Source: Cololabis saira (lineage: Eukaryota; Chordata; Actinopteri; Beloniformes; Belonidae). Taken from it: 64,000 nucleotides of DNA. Numbering within the stretch: position 1 is the stretch's first letter; each line of letters begins with the position of its first letter. Below, piece after piece: positions 1 through 61,346 of the stretch. The notes beneath the pieces were generated by a model. The model saw only the letters and a program-made list of their open reading frames with translations, had not been told where the DNA came from and did not search any database. The stretch spans positions 17,470,941-17,534,940 of the forward strand of contig NC_084607.1 of the NCBI RefSeq assembly GCF_033807715.1, read 5' to 3'. A program made the position numbers and the translations under genes.

Positions 1-1229
1 TTTCGCAGCAAAGATAAAGAGAGAAAGATGGGGGGGTAATCTTGGCAGCTCTCGTGGCACATCTACAGTCATAAAAACTCACCTTGCTGAAGAGATTATC
101 TTTTTCCTTTTCTTTTAAACTGAAAATTGTAAATTTAAAACATTAAAATGAACATTTGAATCAATTTCAAAACATTTTATTTGAGATAAATATACACAGA
201 GAAGCAGAACAAGACCAAACTGTCCAGCAGAGATGTATTATTCCTAACTCCAGAGGTTTTCTTCTATAGCAGGAAGTCATCCTTCAGGATGTTTGACTTC
301 AGGGTCATTTAGCCACTAAAGTGTCCCGCCACACTTTGAATCTTTAGCACGGCCCTCTCGGTAGCCGGGGGTGGGAAGGTAGAGTGCCCTGCTGCTTATA
401 AAAATAAATAAATAATAAATGCATTTTCTCTATGTGGTGGCTCTGTAGGAAATATTGTCCAACTGAATGAAAGAAACCCAGAATACAAAACTTTTTTTTT
501 TGTAATTACTTTAAAGCTTTTAAACACTGAACTGAACAGCAGCACCATCATAAATGCGCTTACCCTGGTTACAGCCATTTTGCTTTCATCAGCTTCAGAG
601 ATTCAGTTGACATAGATATCACATTCATCATAATGCTGATGAACCTTTTACATTTGTGTTCTTGGGCTCCAGTGTCTCTGTTTCCCATTGTAACACTAAG
701 AAGGAAGAGTCTGGCATCCACTAAAACAATTGTAATAGTTTAGGGGAGGCAAACAAGCAATAAACATACAATTTTATGTATTTATGGACCATTACTGTAC
801 CCATACCTTTCATCATCTAGAAAAATTGCATAAGAATAAGTATATTCAGAGACTGCAATGTAAATGTATACAACAAACAGTTCAGATGGGATCAGATAAT
901 TGGAGTGAGAACAAAGCTCTCTTGTGTGTCAGTATTTATCAGCAGACGGTAGTGAAGCCATGAGACTGAAATCAGCCGACCTACTTTCCAATACGTTCTC
1001 TAAAACTTTCACTCATCAGCATAAAACTTGCAGTTCAATACAATATACCCATAACTCATACATTCATGTACGTGCACACAAAATACAGAACCAAGGCATT
1101 ACACTTAAGATGTCCTTGTTTCCAAACCAGTTTTGAAATGCTCTCCCCTCCATCTTTACCATTTTATCCACGAGAGAGGGCACAGCTTAAATGCTACTGC
1201 TGCAATTTAAAATCTGATTTGTTCATTAA

Positions 1230-2480
1230 AGGAGACCTATTATGGGATTTAATGTATATTTTAAACAGGCTTTCAATGTCTTAAAACAATCAAAAGCTTG
1301 TTTTTTCTACATAAATCAGAAATTCAGCCTCTGGGTCATGTCTCTAGTTTTACCGCTTCTAGCCTCCTTTTCTGTGCTGGATTCTGAGGGGAGGGGAGGC
1401 TATGATAATGAGGCTCTGTGCTGATTGGCTGCCTGAATGACGTGTAGAAGGGGAGGGCACAAAGCCTCTCCGGCCAGAAGAGCAGCGGCTGTGTACACAA
1501 AGCGTGTTCCATGTGATGCAATCGAACTTCAGTGACAAAATCAATCCATTGCTTTATTTTCTATTGGAATGTCCTAACTGGCCGCGAGTTTTACGGTTTC
1601 AGTGTGGACAGAGAGCGTCCGATGTCACGCAGCTCGACGCGATAGTTGGACGCTCGCATGCAGTTATGACATGGTGTAAACGGATCTTAAAGCCTGAATT
1701 ACGGTTCTGCGTTAAATCGACGCGTACCCTACGCCGTAGGCTCTGCGTTGGGGCGACGCAGAACCATAAATCAGCCTTTAGTTCCCTGAAGAGGGGACCG
1801 GGTCACCTCGTCTTCACACTAATTCACACAGGAAGATTTAATTGAATTCTAAACAGGTACACCACAGTTATTTACTCCGATTCCTAATCATTTCTTATGT
1901 TACAAGACAAATGAATCATGTTAACTGTAAAGAAATCACAACACTGAATTTTCACAAATGGCAACTTTATTGTTAAAAAAATAAAATAACATAAGTTGTA
2001 TATAAATAACATGTATTCACTATTGCTGGCTCACGGAAGGACCGTGCGTCTTCTGAAGGTGTCGTTGAACAGCTTCAGGTGCATTGCTTGGAAGATCTGA
2101 AACCATAAACAGAAAAAAATGTATTACGGTACTAATAGAGCTCCGTAACATGGTGTAACACCGGAGCTAAGCTAAATACTTAGCCCATGCAAAGATCATA
2201 CTTGTAGTGTCGATGCAAAACCTAATTTTTACCGTCCCTCGCTGTGGAAACAGCCACACGATTCCCCGCTTCCAAACAATGGCGGACGCTCTGGCCGGCG
2301 GACTTAGTTGTGGGCGTGGTTTCATGCAGTGGAGGCCGACCTATGGAATCTGAACGGCTCGTAAAAGTCACATGACACTGGAAGGATCTTCCGGGCGGCT
2401 GTACAGACACTGCAGAATTTGGTTGCTTTACTCCTTCTCTGTGTTGGAAGAAAAAACGTGTTTTTCATAATAGGTCCCCT
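1230..2480. mobile_element. Non-autonomous DNA transposon with TTAA ends (piggyBac-like)
   Basis: The left end AGGAGACCTATTATG and the right end (reverse complement AGGGGACCTATTATG) form a 15-bp terminal inverted repeat with one mismatch. Both ends are flanked by TTAA (1226-1229 and 2481-2484), which fits a piggyBac-type target site. No transposase is recognisable in the 1.25 kb interior. The superfamily is inferred only from the TTAA flanks. The element carries a smaller GC-rich palindromic repeat at 1691-1778. Confidence 0.7.
1691..1778. repeat. GC-rich palindromic MITE, copy 1
   Basis: The arms GCCTGAATTACGGTTCTGCG and (reverse complement of the right side) GGCTGATTTATGGTTCTGCG are imperfect inverted repeats around a CpG-rich core containing ctacgccgtagg. 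Related copies occur at 33348-33483 and 34490-34600, with a half copy near 40523-40562. This indicates a dispersed hairpin-forming family. Confidence 0.6.
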
Positions 2481-3438
2481 TTAAAGCCTTTGTTTCTGCA
2501 TCATTGACCAACAAGAAACGCGATTTCTAAACCACTGCTCACCGCTTTACATATCATTATTCACAAAACTGTGGTCCTATCGATGGGAAAAGGAGTGTAT
2601 AATGTCAAACGGGTCCACTCATCGTTGTGCATGTGTTGTTTTCACTGAATTCAAGCTTTTACCATTTTTAGAGAGCTCTAAAACCAAACTGACAACAGTG
2701 TTTTCATTACAAACTCTTAAACAGACTTTAACACACCTCTTGTTTCTTGTTGTCCAACATTTAAAATGGATTAGTGGGTCTTTGTTGGTGGATCCTCCTT
2801 CACACCACAGGATCTTTAGTCGGGATTTTTTTTCCTCGAGTGAACATGGGAGAGAAAATTTGCAAAATAAACCTCTCTCCTTGCACCACTAATACTTGCC
2901 AAGGTGCACTTTACGCCTAATTGCTGCAGCGGAGGTGTGCAGTGATTGACAGCAGCAGATAGTGCGGTACTGAGCAACTCCAGGAGGAAACCGTGTATAA
3001 CTGCAGAGATGCAGAAGCCTTATTATTTATAGTGTTGGCTCACTGCTTAGACCTTTTCAGTGTGGATATTTTAGCAAATGGGCATTACCAATGACATTTG
3101 GCCACTGGCTTTTGGATTTATTTATTTATTTTATGTGCTACACCGGGAAAGGACCAATAATGAAAAAAGATTTTCACAGTCTCACCTGTTAAAACCGTGG
3201 CAGCAGTAAATTAGCGAGAACTATCTCATCCAATATCAAATTGGATGGTGTAGAGTAATCTAAACCATCAGTAACTGGCAAGCAGAAGACTAAAAAGCAC
3301 CAACCGTTAAAGTCTGATTAACAAGATAATTAATTTTCTAAACCTTTTGATAAGGGTAGTCTTATTGTACAGTGGTACCCTGTTTATGTTCAACTAAAAG
3401 ACTTAACGGATTATATGTCTGTCTGTTCAATTTCCCAG

Positions 3439-13435
<9,997 letters not shown>

Positions 13436-14775
13436 CAGCCTGCTGCCCCCCTTTTTCCACTCATGGGCACTACTTTTTTTTTTAATAAGATGAAAACAAC
13501 AGCCTTGATTGGCATGTTTAATTGTTAAAATCAAAGGGCCCAGAAGTGCGACCAGGGAGGAAAAAAAAGAAAAGAAAAAAAAAAAAAGTCACCTGAGTGA
13601 ACAAGTTACACTACTGAAAATTTAGAGCAAACGTGATAGTAGATTTTATGAAACTAGTTCACACCAGTTATGGATAAGTTACAGCTAACAAGTTTATCTA
13701 GTGATGCCTTTACACGATTATTGATCTGCACTTCTGTTATGGAATCAGCTTTTTTTTCCAACTCTAGACACTGTAAATTTCATTGACGGATAATTTGCAT
13801 TGTTCAGGAAGGAAAGACTGCATTTCTTGTTTAACCGAGGGCAAATATGAGTTTGGGTGGCGTTGCATCACTGTGATGTGAAAGGAACACCATAGAGGGC
13901 TCATATGGGACAGTTTGCTTGTAAAGATTAATTTCACTTTTGTTAAGTCATATAAAACTTTATATTTGCTTGTTCTGATACAGTATACCCAGATTTTCAA
14001 TGTGGGAACTGTGCCTTCTAAGCATTTTTCTTCTCTTTTTTTAATTTATGACAGTGTCATTGTCCCTCTTCTTTACATTTTGATTTGGTATTATGCAGCA
14101 TACTTCTTGTGTTTTCTTTTTTTTTTATATATAATCCTGAAGTTATCGATAGGATTATTTCACCTTATGTTTTGACATTATTTTTTTTGCTTGAGTGAGC
14201 TTTAGTACAGTGCAGTGGCACACAATTGAATTAGTCTTTCTTTATATTTGAATTTCAGCAATACTTAAGCTGCCGGATGGCCAGAAGATTCAATAAAAAG
14301 CATACACAATGGGGCTTGTTTGTTTAGTACTTAGCTTTGAGGGAGCGGTAGCTTATAAGGTCCAGTATTATCATTGGCTTTTGATCATTTATTCTCAGTA
14401 TTACACAGCGCGCTCGTCCGGGTACAAGCTGGAAGCCGAGGCATTTCTGTACATCAGGATGTGTGAGGATAGTGGTGAAAGGCACTGAAAAAATAAAATA
14501 TCAGTGGCTGTGTGAATGCGTTAACATGCCTCTTAGCATTATATTAATTGTTAAATCATGATTTTTCTTTTTAAGTTACACAGAGATATGATCTTGCTTT
14601 AATTGCAAAATTCACCTGACATCAACTTCTTTTCAAATTCCTTTTTTTTTTTTTTTACTTTTATATAGCTCATTTTCTCCATTTCTCACCTCTGTCCCTG
14701 TTTGTATTGTATCTGTACTGTACAGAAAATATATAAATTATCCCTGTGCAAAATAAATTGAAACATGCACAAATG
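13436..14775 (+). other. baiap2: baiap2 distal 3' UTR
   Basis: A non-coding AT-rich stretch follows the ...PIYY stop. Two canonical AATAAA signals occur (14292-14297 and 14752-14757). The second follows a conserved-looking tgtactgtacagaaaatata block, so the 3' end is probably just after 14770. Confidence 0.55.
14752..14757 (+). promoter_or_regulatory. Candidate distal poly(A) signal of baiap2
   Basis: AATAAA at the end of the putative 3' UTR, with GT-rich sequence downstream (tgttttgcag, tgtgttgtgctgtg). A weaker alternative signal lies at 14292-14297. Confidence 0.5.
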
Positions 14776-14875
14776 TCAGTTTTATGTGTTGTGCTGTGTC
14801 ATATTTTGATGTTTGTTTTGCAGAAAGTGCATATAAATACATCACAGACACAAGAAGGGAAAAAACAAACTTGGA

Positions 14876-14881
14876 TTTATT
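14876..14881 (-). promoter_or_regulatory. Candidate aatk poly(A) signal
   Basis: The minus strand reads AATAAA here, in a tail-to-tail arrangement with the baiap2 signal at 14752. The alternative near 15296 would give a shorter UTR. Confidence 0.35.
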
Positions 14882-16454
14882 GTTTTGGGATAGTACAACA
14901 GCCATGAGTGAGGGACAAATGGAAACAGCAATGATGCTACTAACGGTGTAGAGAGCAACCCACCTTCTCCAAAGGCATCTGCCACTTAAGCCAGCGGGCT
15001 TTGTAATATCTCTTTGGCAAATTTGAGAGATGGTCATCTTAGATTTAATCTTTTGAAATGCCCATACAAAAATACTGGCAATGTTTTTATTTTCTTGCAC
15101 AACTGAAAAGGCAAGGTGAGAGGAAAAGACATTGGCACTTAGAGCTACAGAGGGATAAAGGGAGGGCGGGAGCTGTCGATACAGCGGTAGTAATTCAAGT
15201 CAAGCTACCTGCTACATGTTGATACAAGATTTATACAATGTGCCAGATAAATCCTTTTTTTATATATATATATTTTTTTTTTTTCCCCTTATTGACTTTA
15301 TTTGTACATGTTCAGCACAAATGTAATAGGTATTTTGTGTATGAGACAATTTGTAGAAAAGATGATAATCAACAGTCCAGGTTTATGATTGACATATTTA
15401 TGTTGACGCCGCTGAATTGTGTGGAAACACCTTCGTCCTGACCAAAAATAATTTCATCAGCAGTGGAATGTAAACAAAAAATGTAAACGGAAGATGATAC
15501 AAAATTAAACGGATATCGAGCTGGTTTTGTGGTTGCAGACTGGGAAATTCACATATTTGGATACTTTTATTCCAGAATCGGGGAGATGAGGAGAAACCAA
15601 GACTGTGTGCAAAGTGTATTGGTAACGAACCGTGCAGCGGTAGTGACCGTGTCCTGATCTGCTTGACCCTCCCACCCCACCGATAGGACATTTAAGTCAC
15701 AGTGTTCAACAATAAATGTGATTTGACTAGGATTCTTGAAGGAATTAAATTAAGGACCTCCAGCTTTGACCGCGATCAACGACAGCCATAACTATTGGAT
15801 AATTACGTTGTTTTTTTGTTGTTGTTTAGAAATCATTTACATCTTCTTCAACAGTAATCAAATATCATGTTCTAGTTCTGACAATGTGAGCTGTAACAGT
15901 CCAAAGTTTCCAGAAAAAAGCTTTATGGATGGTAAGATGTGCAAATGCATCCATGGAGGGGAGCAGCTATGAATCCTGTCAATACACTTTTTTTCCCTCT
16001 TCTTTTCTTTTTCTGATTTGCATTTTTCTTAATAGTTATTTAATATTTTACATATTGAAATAGTTAAGGTCACCAAAAAAAAAATGGTACTTCAAAGAGG
16101 AAATAAGTTATTTCTATGTATACTTCATGTTAAAACTTATCATATATAATCTTTGTTTCTGCAAACGGTGTGATTCGACTTTGTCTCCCGTCTGTGGGGT
16201 CGTCACAATCAGGTTGCCATTCCTGCAGCTATTGCTCTTGCTTTTGTGAAATAATAAAAAATATGTGCAAATCATTTCACTACAATATGAGGCACTGTCT
16301 CATAAAAGACCACTGAGTCAGATTCCTCTAAAAGTTGTTTAAAATAAGACTCTTTCTGTGTGGAGTTTGTGTTCTCCACGTGTCCAAGTTTTCTGCAGTT
16401 AAAGAAGAAAACAAAGAAAAACATGTTAAATGTATCTACGGTACTTAAAATTGA

Positions 16455-16600
16455 CTATAGGGGTGTGTGTGCATGGTTGTTTATCTCTGTGTTGGCCTTG
16501 TGGTGACCTTTCCAGAGCGTACCTGCCCAACAATAGCTGGATTATACCCCACACCTCCCCAAACCCTGAACAGGATAGATGGATGGATGGAAAACATCTA
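16455..16600 (+). repeat. Degenerate LINE/SINE 3' tail
   Basis: The phrase tgtgtgtgcatggttgttta, then ...ccctgaacaggatagatggatggatgg, is the usual 3' tail of a common teleost retroposon, ending in a GGAT microsatellite. It is degenerate. Family not assigned. Confidence 0.5.
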
Positions 16601-16818
16601 GATATTATAACACTGCCTTTCTGTGTTGAAGTGGAATACAACTGGATCCTCTGGTCTCAGACACCGACCACTCAATCTTTTGGATTATCTTCACTGCTCC
16701 CTGTTGGACACAAATGACAAGACATACATAATTAATAATCAAAACCTTTCATCAACGATAAAACTCAGAAAGATCTTACTGCACATGAACACAACTACCG
16801 TCTTTTAAAAACCACATT

Positions 16819-55699
<38,881 letters not shown>

Positions 55700-56350
55700 G
55701 ACAATCACATGAAGGGCAACGACCATCCTCCTCTTTGCGTTGCAGAAGGCAGCAGGTCTACAGAGGAAAAGAAAAGGTCAATAATACATTCCTCGCTCGG
55801 GCGCGTTTGTGATTCAAGAGAAGTGGAGGCGCGTTAATGCGCAGCTTCTAATTCCATGACACCTTGCAGAGAGCCCCCAGAAAATCCTGCTTCACCTTCA
55901 GCTCGAACAGATTTGCAGACAGATGTTGAAAGCCGTTGCCGTTTTACCACATCTGTTAATTTACTTGTTTGACAACATTAGGAACCAAGAGGTTGCCATG
56001 CGTTTTTTTGTTGTTTTTTTTTTTTTTGTGCATTTTTCCCCCTGACTGCTCCTGCCAGATTCAGCGCACGTATACGTGATCGCCCGGCGAATCGTCAATC
56101 CTTTATTTACACCGATTTAATGGACAGAAACATCTTGATTGATCCAGACCTTTTGCCATCTCCCCTCGCGTTCCTTTCAAGATAACTCTCTGTTTACTTC
56201 TCGTGCGGCGCGCCGGTCATTGGCAGCAGCGCTGGTTTATTTTAATAAAATGGTGCGCATTTGGGGTTCAGCTTCGGCACTGGGAGACACTCGGGGACGA
56301 ATTGCACAAGTGAAGTGACGCTGAGCACGAGTACTTCCGTTTACTGCTTT
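55700..56350 (-). promoter_or_regulatory. aatk: Probable aatk 5' UTR and promoter region
   Basis: This lies directly upstream of the aatk start codon. CpG content is higher than in the neighbourhood between about 56060 and 56340 (gcccggcgaatcg, gtgcggcgcgccgg). On the minus strand a CCAAT motif (gccaatgacc) sits near 56225. No TATA position can be assigned with confidence, and the start site is not determinable from sequence. Confidence 0.4.
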
Positions 56351-56644
56351 CAAAGTAAAATTTAACCGCAGGAAAAATGTATGTTTCGATTTATTTTACA
56401 TAGAGATTTTTGTTTAATTTCCGCATTTCTTTATTCCTTAGACATACTTGATACAGATATGAAAGTGCTAGGCTGTGTGCAAATGTATGAGTCTGTGGCA
56501 TTGGGGCTTTCTGGGATTTTGATGTGTTACCTTTTACTGATTACCTTAACACCTCTTTTTGTTATGCAGAGTATTCAAATAATCCATGTTACACATACAC
56601 TAACACACTAAAGTGTTACTACTACAAATACATATGGATGCCGA

Positions 56645-57294
56645 CAGAGCCGACTGGGAGATTTGCGAGGCCCTGTGCGAAATGGCCGGGGGGGCCCCTT
56701 GCGCGCTCGCTACGCTCACGTGCGCGAAATTTTTGGGTTTTTCGGGTCGGATTGGGTGTCTATATGCGCAATTTTAACTCTCGAATTAGCAAAATACTGG
56801 ATACCTTCCCCTGCCTCATCATCATCTCGAGTGCCTCTACGCGGGGCCCCGCGGCTGCTTGAGACCCGGTCGGATCGGTGATTTTTGTAACAAATTTATC
56901 TAACGAGGCTTTCAGAGAGGCATTAAACTCTTCCATTTTCTTTAGTTTTTTTCTTTTTTCATCTCCTGATGGAAATTTCCTGAATTTATATCGTTCTCTC
57001 GACACAGTTTGTTCCAACTCCACCCGTCTGGATCAGAGCAGCTTGTGTCTGCGCTTGGTCTGATCAGTTGTGTTGAACAACAGACACGTGCATCATTGCA
57101 CATATATTTATTGATATGCACAGACTAGTACACATTTAGGTCTGTAATGGAACGTGACTGTTGATATTAATAAGGGAAAAAACGAGAAAAAAAAATTGAA
57201 AAAAAAAAAAAAAAAACGGCCCATAGAGCGAGGCCCCTTGGGGCGCGAGGCCCCGTGCAGTCGCACGGTTCGCACACCCCTTACGGCGGCCCTG
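56645..57294 (-). mobile_element. Non-autonomous hAT element carrying a ZMYM-like transposase start
   Basis: The ends CAGAGCCGAC and (reverse complement) CAGGGCCGCC are inverted repeats. Flanks gatgccga (56637-56644) and gatgccgt (57295-57302) form an 8-bp duplication with one mismatch. The ends are CpG-rich (cgcgctcgctacgctcacgt). A minus-strand frame encodes a transposase N-terminus. Confidence 0.8.
56760..57023 (-). pseudogene. hAT (TTF/ZMYM1-like) transposase N-terminal fragment
   Basis: An 87-codon frame contains KFRKFPSGDEKRKKLKKMEE and FNASLKASLDKFVTKI. The basic FPSGxEKRKKxKK start followed by a short helix is typical of ZMYM1-like hAT transposases in fish. All downstream domains are absent. 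Confidence 0.5.
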
Positions 57295-57580
57295 GATGCC
57301 GTTGCCTTGTTTTCATATAGATGACCAAACCAGCATCCCTGGTACCTTTTTGCATGGACTCCATACGGCAAGGATTTGGGGCAAAAGAAAAAAAAAAAAC
57401 AGAATGGTTGGCCACTATCAAATAAACTCCATTAGCATACTCAAAAGTGGCTGCTGGATATTTATAAACTTAGCACAAAATGTAAAAAAAGACTTTTGGT
57501 TGGTAGGTTGTTTTTTTGTAACAATGCTTCTTGGCAATTAATCTTATACCATTACAAAGCCTGTTTATTTCCTTTTTAAA

Positions 57581-58400
57581 TGATGTCACATTTGTAAGGA
57601 ACATGCATTTGTGGGATGAGCAGCAGAGCTGAGTATGTGGGTTATGCCCATGACAAATATGTCAAATCTTCTCATAGAGGCTGCCAGGAGTCATGCCATG
57701 CCTGCCCTTCCCCATCAGCCCTGTTCGCACTGGTGTCTGCAACACGTGCCCTGGACCCTGAACATGTGGGGGAACATTATGTTCCGTGATGAATCCAGAG
57801 GATACACAAGATCCCTCTGCTGATTGCTTATAAACATCTTTTGGTGGGGGAAGTGTGATGGTGTGGGTTGGCATCGCCCTCACTGGAAAGATGAGACTCG
57901 TCATCATTGGAGGTAATCTCAATGGAGAGAGATATCGAGATGAGATTCGACCACCAGAGGCAATCCCATAATTTGGGAATGGAGATGATGGAATGGCTTC
58001 CCAGCAGTCCTGACATCAACCCCATTGAACACTTGTGGGATCAGCTGTTCGTGCCAGAGTGACCAACACAGCCACGTTGGCTGATTTGCAACAAATGTTG
58101 GTTGAAGAATGGGATGCCATCCCACAGCAGTGTGTGACCATGGTGACCAGCATGTGGAGGAGGTGTCAGGCTGTCGTGACTGTGTACGCTTCTTCCACCC
58201 ATAACTGAGGCTCCTGTTTGTTTAAAGCATGAATTGTTATATTGCCACTAATTGTTGTTTCTTTGAATCCACCAAATACCAAATAAGAATCAAAGCTGTT
58301 TGGCAGAGAGTATTTGGTAAATGTTTCATAGGCACAAGGCATATACTCAGCTCTGCTGCTCATCCCATAAATGCATGTTCCTTACAATTGTAGCATCACT
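57581..58400 (+). mobile_element. Tc1/mariner-like element with about 50-bp terminal repeats, inactive
   Basis: The left end (gtaaggaacatgcatttgtg ... gatgagcagcagagctgagt) and the right end near 58335-58400 are reverse complements over about 50 bp. Between them degenerate transposase pieces remain: gtgatgaatccagaggatac (DE-S-like), gtgggggaagtgtgatggtg, and cctgacatcaaccccattga encoding SPDINPIEH. Stops and frameshifts disable it. Confidence 0.7.
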
Positions 58401-58500
58401 GAAAAGGGAAATAAACAGGTTTTCCATTGATATACACTTTATTGCCACGAAGCATTGTTACAACAAAGATATAATTTACCAAACACACATGTCTTTATCT

Positions 58501-59212
58501 CCATTCATCCATCCATCCATTTTCCACCGCTTATCCGGAACCGGGTCACCGGAGCAGCAGTCTCAGCAGAGATGCCCAGACTTCCCTCACCCCAGACACT
58601 TCCTCCAGCTCTTCCGGGGGGAGTCCGAGGCGTTCCCAGGCCAGCCGAGAGACATAGTCTCTCCAGCGTGGCCTGGGTCTCACTCCCGGAGGGACATGCC
58701 TGGAACACCTCCTTAGGGAGGCGTCCAGGAGGCATCCGATACAGATGCCCAAGCCACCTCAGCTGACTCCTCTCAATGTGAAGGAGCAGCGGCTCGACTC
58801 CGAGCTCCTCCCGGGTGACCGAACTCCTCACCCTATCTCTAAGGGAGCATCCAGCCACCCTGCGTAGGAAACTCATCTCGGCCGCTTGGCCGGCACATGC
58901 TGAAGGTCCCGGTCCGATGAAGCCAACAGGACAACATCATCCGCAAAAAGCAGAGATGAAATCCTGAGGTTCCTAAACCGGATCCCCTCCGGCCCCTGGC
59001 TACGCCTAGAAATCCTGTCCATAAAAATTATGAACAGAACCGGTGACAAAGGGCAGCCCTGCCGGAGTCCAACATGCACCGGGAACAAGTCTGACCTACT
59101 GCTGGCAATGCGAACCAAACTCCTGCTCCGATCATATAGAGACCGGACAGCCCTTAACAGAGGGCACCGGACCCCATACTCACAGAATGGCCCGAGGGAC
59201 ACGGTCAAATGC
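58501..59212 (-). mobile_element. 5'-truncated LINE fragment with reverse transcriptase C-terminus
   Basis: The minus strand encodes RT pieces: HVGLRQGCPLSPVLFIIFMD and ISSLLFADDVVLLASSDRDL, which contain the catalytic (F/Y)ADD motif. After a frameshift come FLRRVAGCSLRDRVRSSVTR and SQLRWLGHLYRMPPGRLPKE, the usual C-terminal region. The 3' end is a GGAT microsatellite (58501-58520). Two frames are needed, so it is dead. The family is an unassigned fish non-LTR element. Confidence 0.75.
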
Positions 59213-60768
59213 CAAAAAAGTATTTAGTCAGCCACCAATTGTGCAAGTTCTCCCACTTAAAAAAAGGAGAGGCCTGTAATTCTCATCATAGGTTCACTTC
59301 AACTATGAGAGACAGAATGGGGGGAAAGAATCCAGGAAATCACATTGTAGAATATTTACTGAATTAATTGTTAAATTCCGGGGTAAAATAAGTATTTGGT
59401 CACCTACAAACAAGCAAGATTTCTGTCTTTCACAGACCCGTAACTTCTTTAAGAGGCTCCTCTGTCCTCCATTCCTTACCTGTATTAATGGCATCTGTTT
59501 TAACTGGTTATCAGTATAAAAGACACCTGTTTTAACTCGTTATCAGTATAAAAGACACCTGTCCACAACCTCAAACAGTCACACTCCAAACTCCACCATG
59601 GCCAAGACCAAAGAGCTGTCAAAGAACGTGAGAAACAAAATTGTAGACCTGCACCAGGCTGGGAAGAATCTGCAATAGGTAAGAAGCTTGGTGTGAAATC
59701 AACTGTGGGAGCAATTATTAGAAAATGGAAGACATCCACACAAGATCTCACCCCGTGGGGTAAAACGATCACAAGAACAGTGAGTAAAAATCCCAGAACC
59801 ACACGGGGGACCTGGTAAATGACCTGCAGAGAGCTGGGACCAAAGTAACAAAGGTACCATCAGTAACACACTACGCCGCCAGGGACTCAGATCCTGCAGT
59901 TCCAGATGTGTCCCCCCTGCTTAAGCCAGTACATGTCCAGGCCCGTCTGAAGTTTGCTAGAGAGCATTTGGATGATGCAGAAGAGGATTGGGAGAATGTT
60001 ATGGTCAGCTGAGGCCAAAATAGAACTTTTTGGTAGAAATACAACTTGTTGTGTTCCAAAGAACACCAAACCTACTGTGAAGCACGGGGGTGGAAACATC
60101 ATGCTTTGGGGATGTTTTTCTGCAAAGGGACCAGGACGACTGATCTGTGTAAGGGAAAGAATGAGTGGGGCCATGTATCGTGAGATTTTGAGTGAAAACC
60201 TCCTTCCATCAGCAAGGGCATTGAAGATGAAACGTGGCTGGGTCTTGACAATGACAATAATCCCAAACACACCACACGGGTAATGAAGGAATGGCTTCAT
60301 AAGAAACATTTCAAGGTCCTGGAGTGGCCTAGCCAGTCTCCAGATCTAAACCCCATAGAAAATCTTTGGAGGGAGTTGAAAGTCCGTGTTGCCCAGCAAC
60401 AGCCCCAGAACATCATTGCTCTAGAGGAGATCTGCATGGAGGAAAGGGACAAATACCAGCAACAGTGTGTGAAAACCTTGTGAAGACTTACATAAAACTT
60501 TGACCTCCGTCATTGCCAACAAAGGGTATATAACAACATATTGAGATTAACTTTTGTTATTGACCAAATACTTATTTTCCATTATAATTTGCAAATACAT
60601 TGTTTAAAAATCAGACAATGTGATTTTCTGGATTTTTTTTCTTTTAATTTTGTCTCTCATAGTTGAGATATACCTGTGATGAAAATTATAGGTATATCTC
60701 ATCTTTTTAAATGGGAGAACTTGCACAATAGGTGGCTGACTAAATACTTTTTTGCCCCACAGTATGTA
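59213..60768 (+). mobile_element. Tc1-like transposon with inactive transposase
   Basis: The left end (gtatttagtcagccaccaat) and the right end (reverse complement of attggtggctgactaaatac-like sequence at 60728-60752) are long inverted repeats. The left end lacks its outermost bases where it meets the LINE. A promoter-like block (agtataaaagacacctgt) occurs twice near 59510-59560, a local duplication. Confidence 0.85.
59598..60483 (+). pseudogene. Tc1-like transposase, broken
   Basis: The frame starts at 59598 (MAKTKELSKNVRNKIVDLHQ) but stops soon after at GKNLQ. Later pieces are [20 protein letters not shown] (first catalytic region, with the usual SDE written SAE), [20 protein letters not shown], and after another shift [20 protein letters not shown], which keeps the last catalytic Glu. 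Internal deletions and frameshifts mean no active DDE enzyme. Confidence 0.85.
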
Positions 60769-61346
60769 TGTATAGTGTTTTTGAGTTTTATTCTGCCAAG
60801 CACCTTACCTCATAAGGTGCGTTATAAGTTATCCTTAAGAATGCTTAACATACATTTTTAAACATAAATTTGTTCATCTGAAAGTCAAGATGAAATAGAG
60901 AATATAACAATAATCTGGTTAATCCTAACTCTTGATGAACTAAATCCACAAATAAATTGGACCAAAAAAATAATAAATAGCAGCATTTCAGAAAATCTTC
61001 AAATGTTTTATCTATCTAAGTACTGGTCAGAAACTAACAATTACACAAACCAACTTTTTTTTATGTTAAATGAATCAATGATAGCCACACCAAGAATTTA
61101 CTTTTAGCACAAAAATAAAATAATCTGCATAGCTTCAAGTCAGTTAAACTTGGATGTCGGTTTGATAATAATTGTTTTCTTTTCATTTGTAAAGCAATAT
61201 ACTTATATATATATGCATTACTTCCTCATCTCTTTCTTCGTTTTCTCTCTTTATCTTTTCCTTTCTCTCTCTCTTTCGCCACCAACTGGTCAAAAGCAAA
61301 CATGGCAATAGAAACACCAGCGTTTTCGGGGATGAAAAAAATAGTC

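Larger units (their letters stand above)
1..3438 (+). other. baiap2: baiap2 intron, upstream part
   Basis: No coding exon is recognised before the first baiap2 exon at 3439, whose acceptor (tttcccag) is clear. The N-terminal IMD exons of this gene must lie left of the window. The stretch is AT-rich and holds a TTAA-flanked element (1230-2480). I see no other gene. Short open frames here have no family resemblance or splice context. Confidence 0.7.
14870..16818 (-). other. aatk: aatk 3' UTR
   Basis: This sequence lies after the aatk stop codon on the minus strand. Minus-strand AATAAA signals appear at 14876-14881 and near 15296-15301, so the 3' UTR may extend to within about 100 bp of the baiap2 end. 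The interior includes a LINE/SINE-like tail near 16455-16600. Extent is inferred. Confidence 0.4.
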
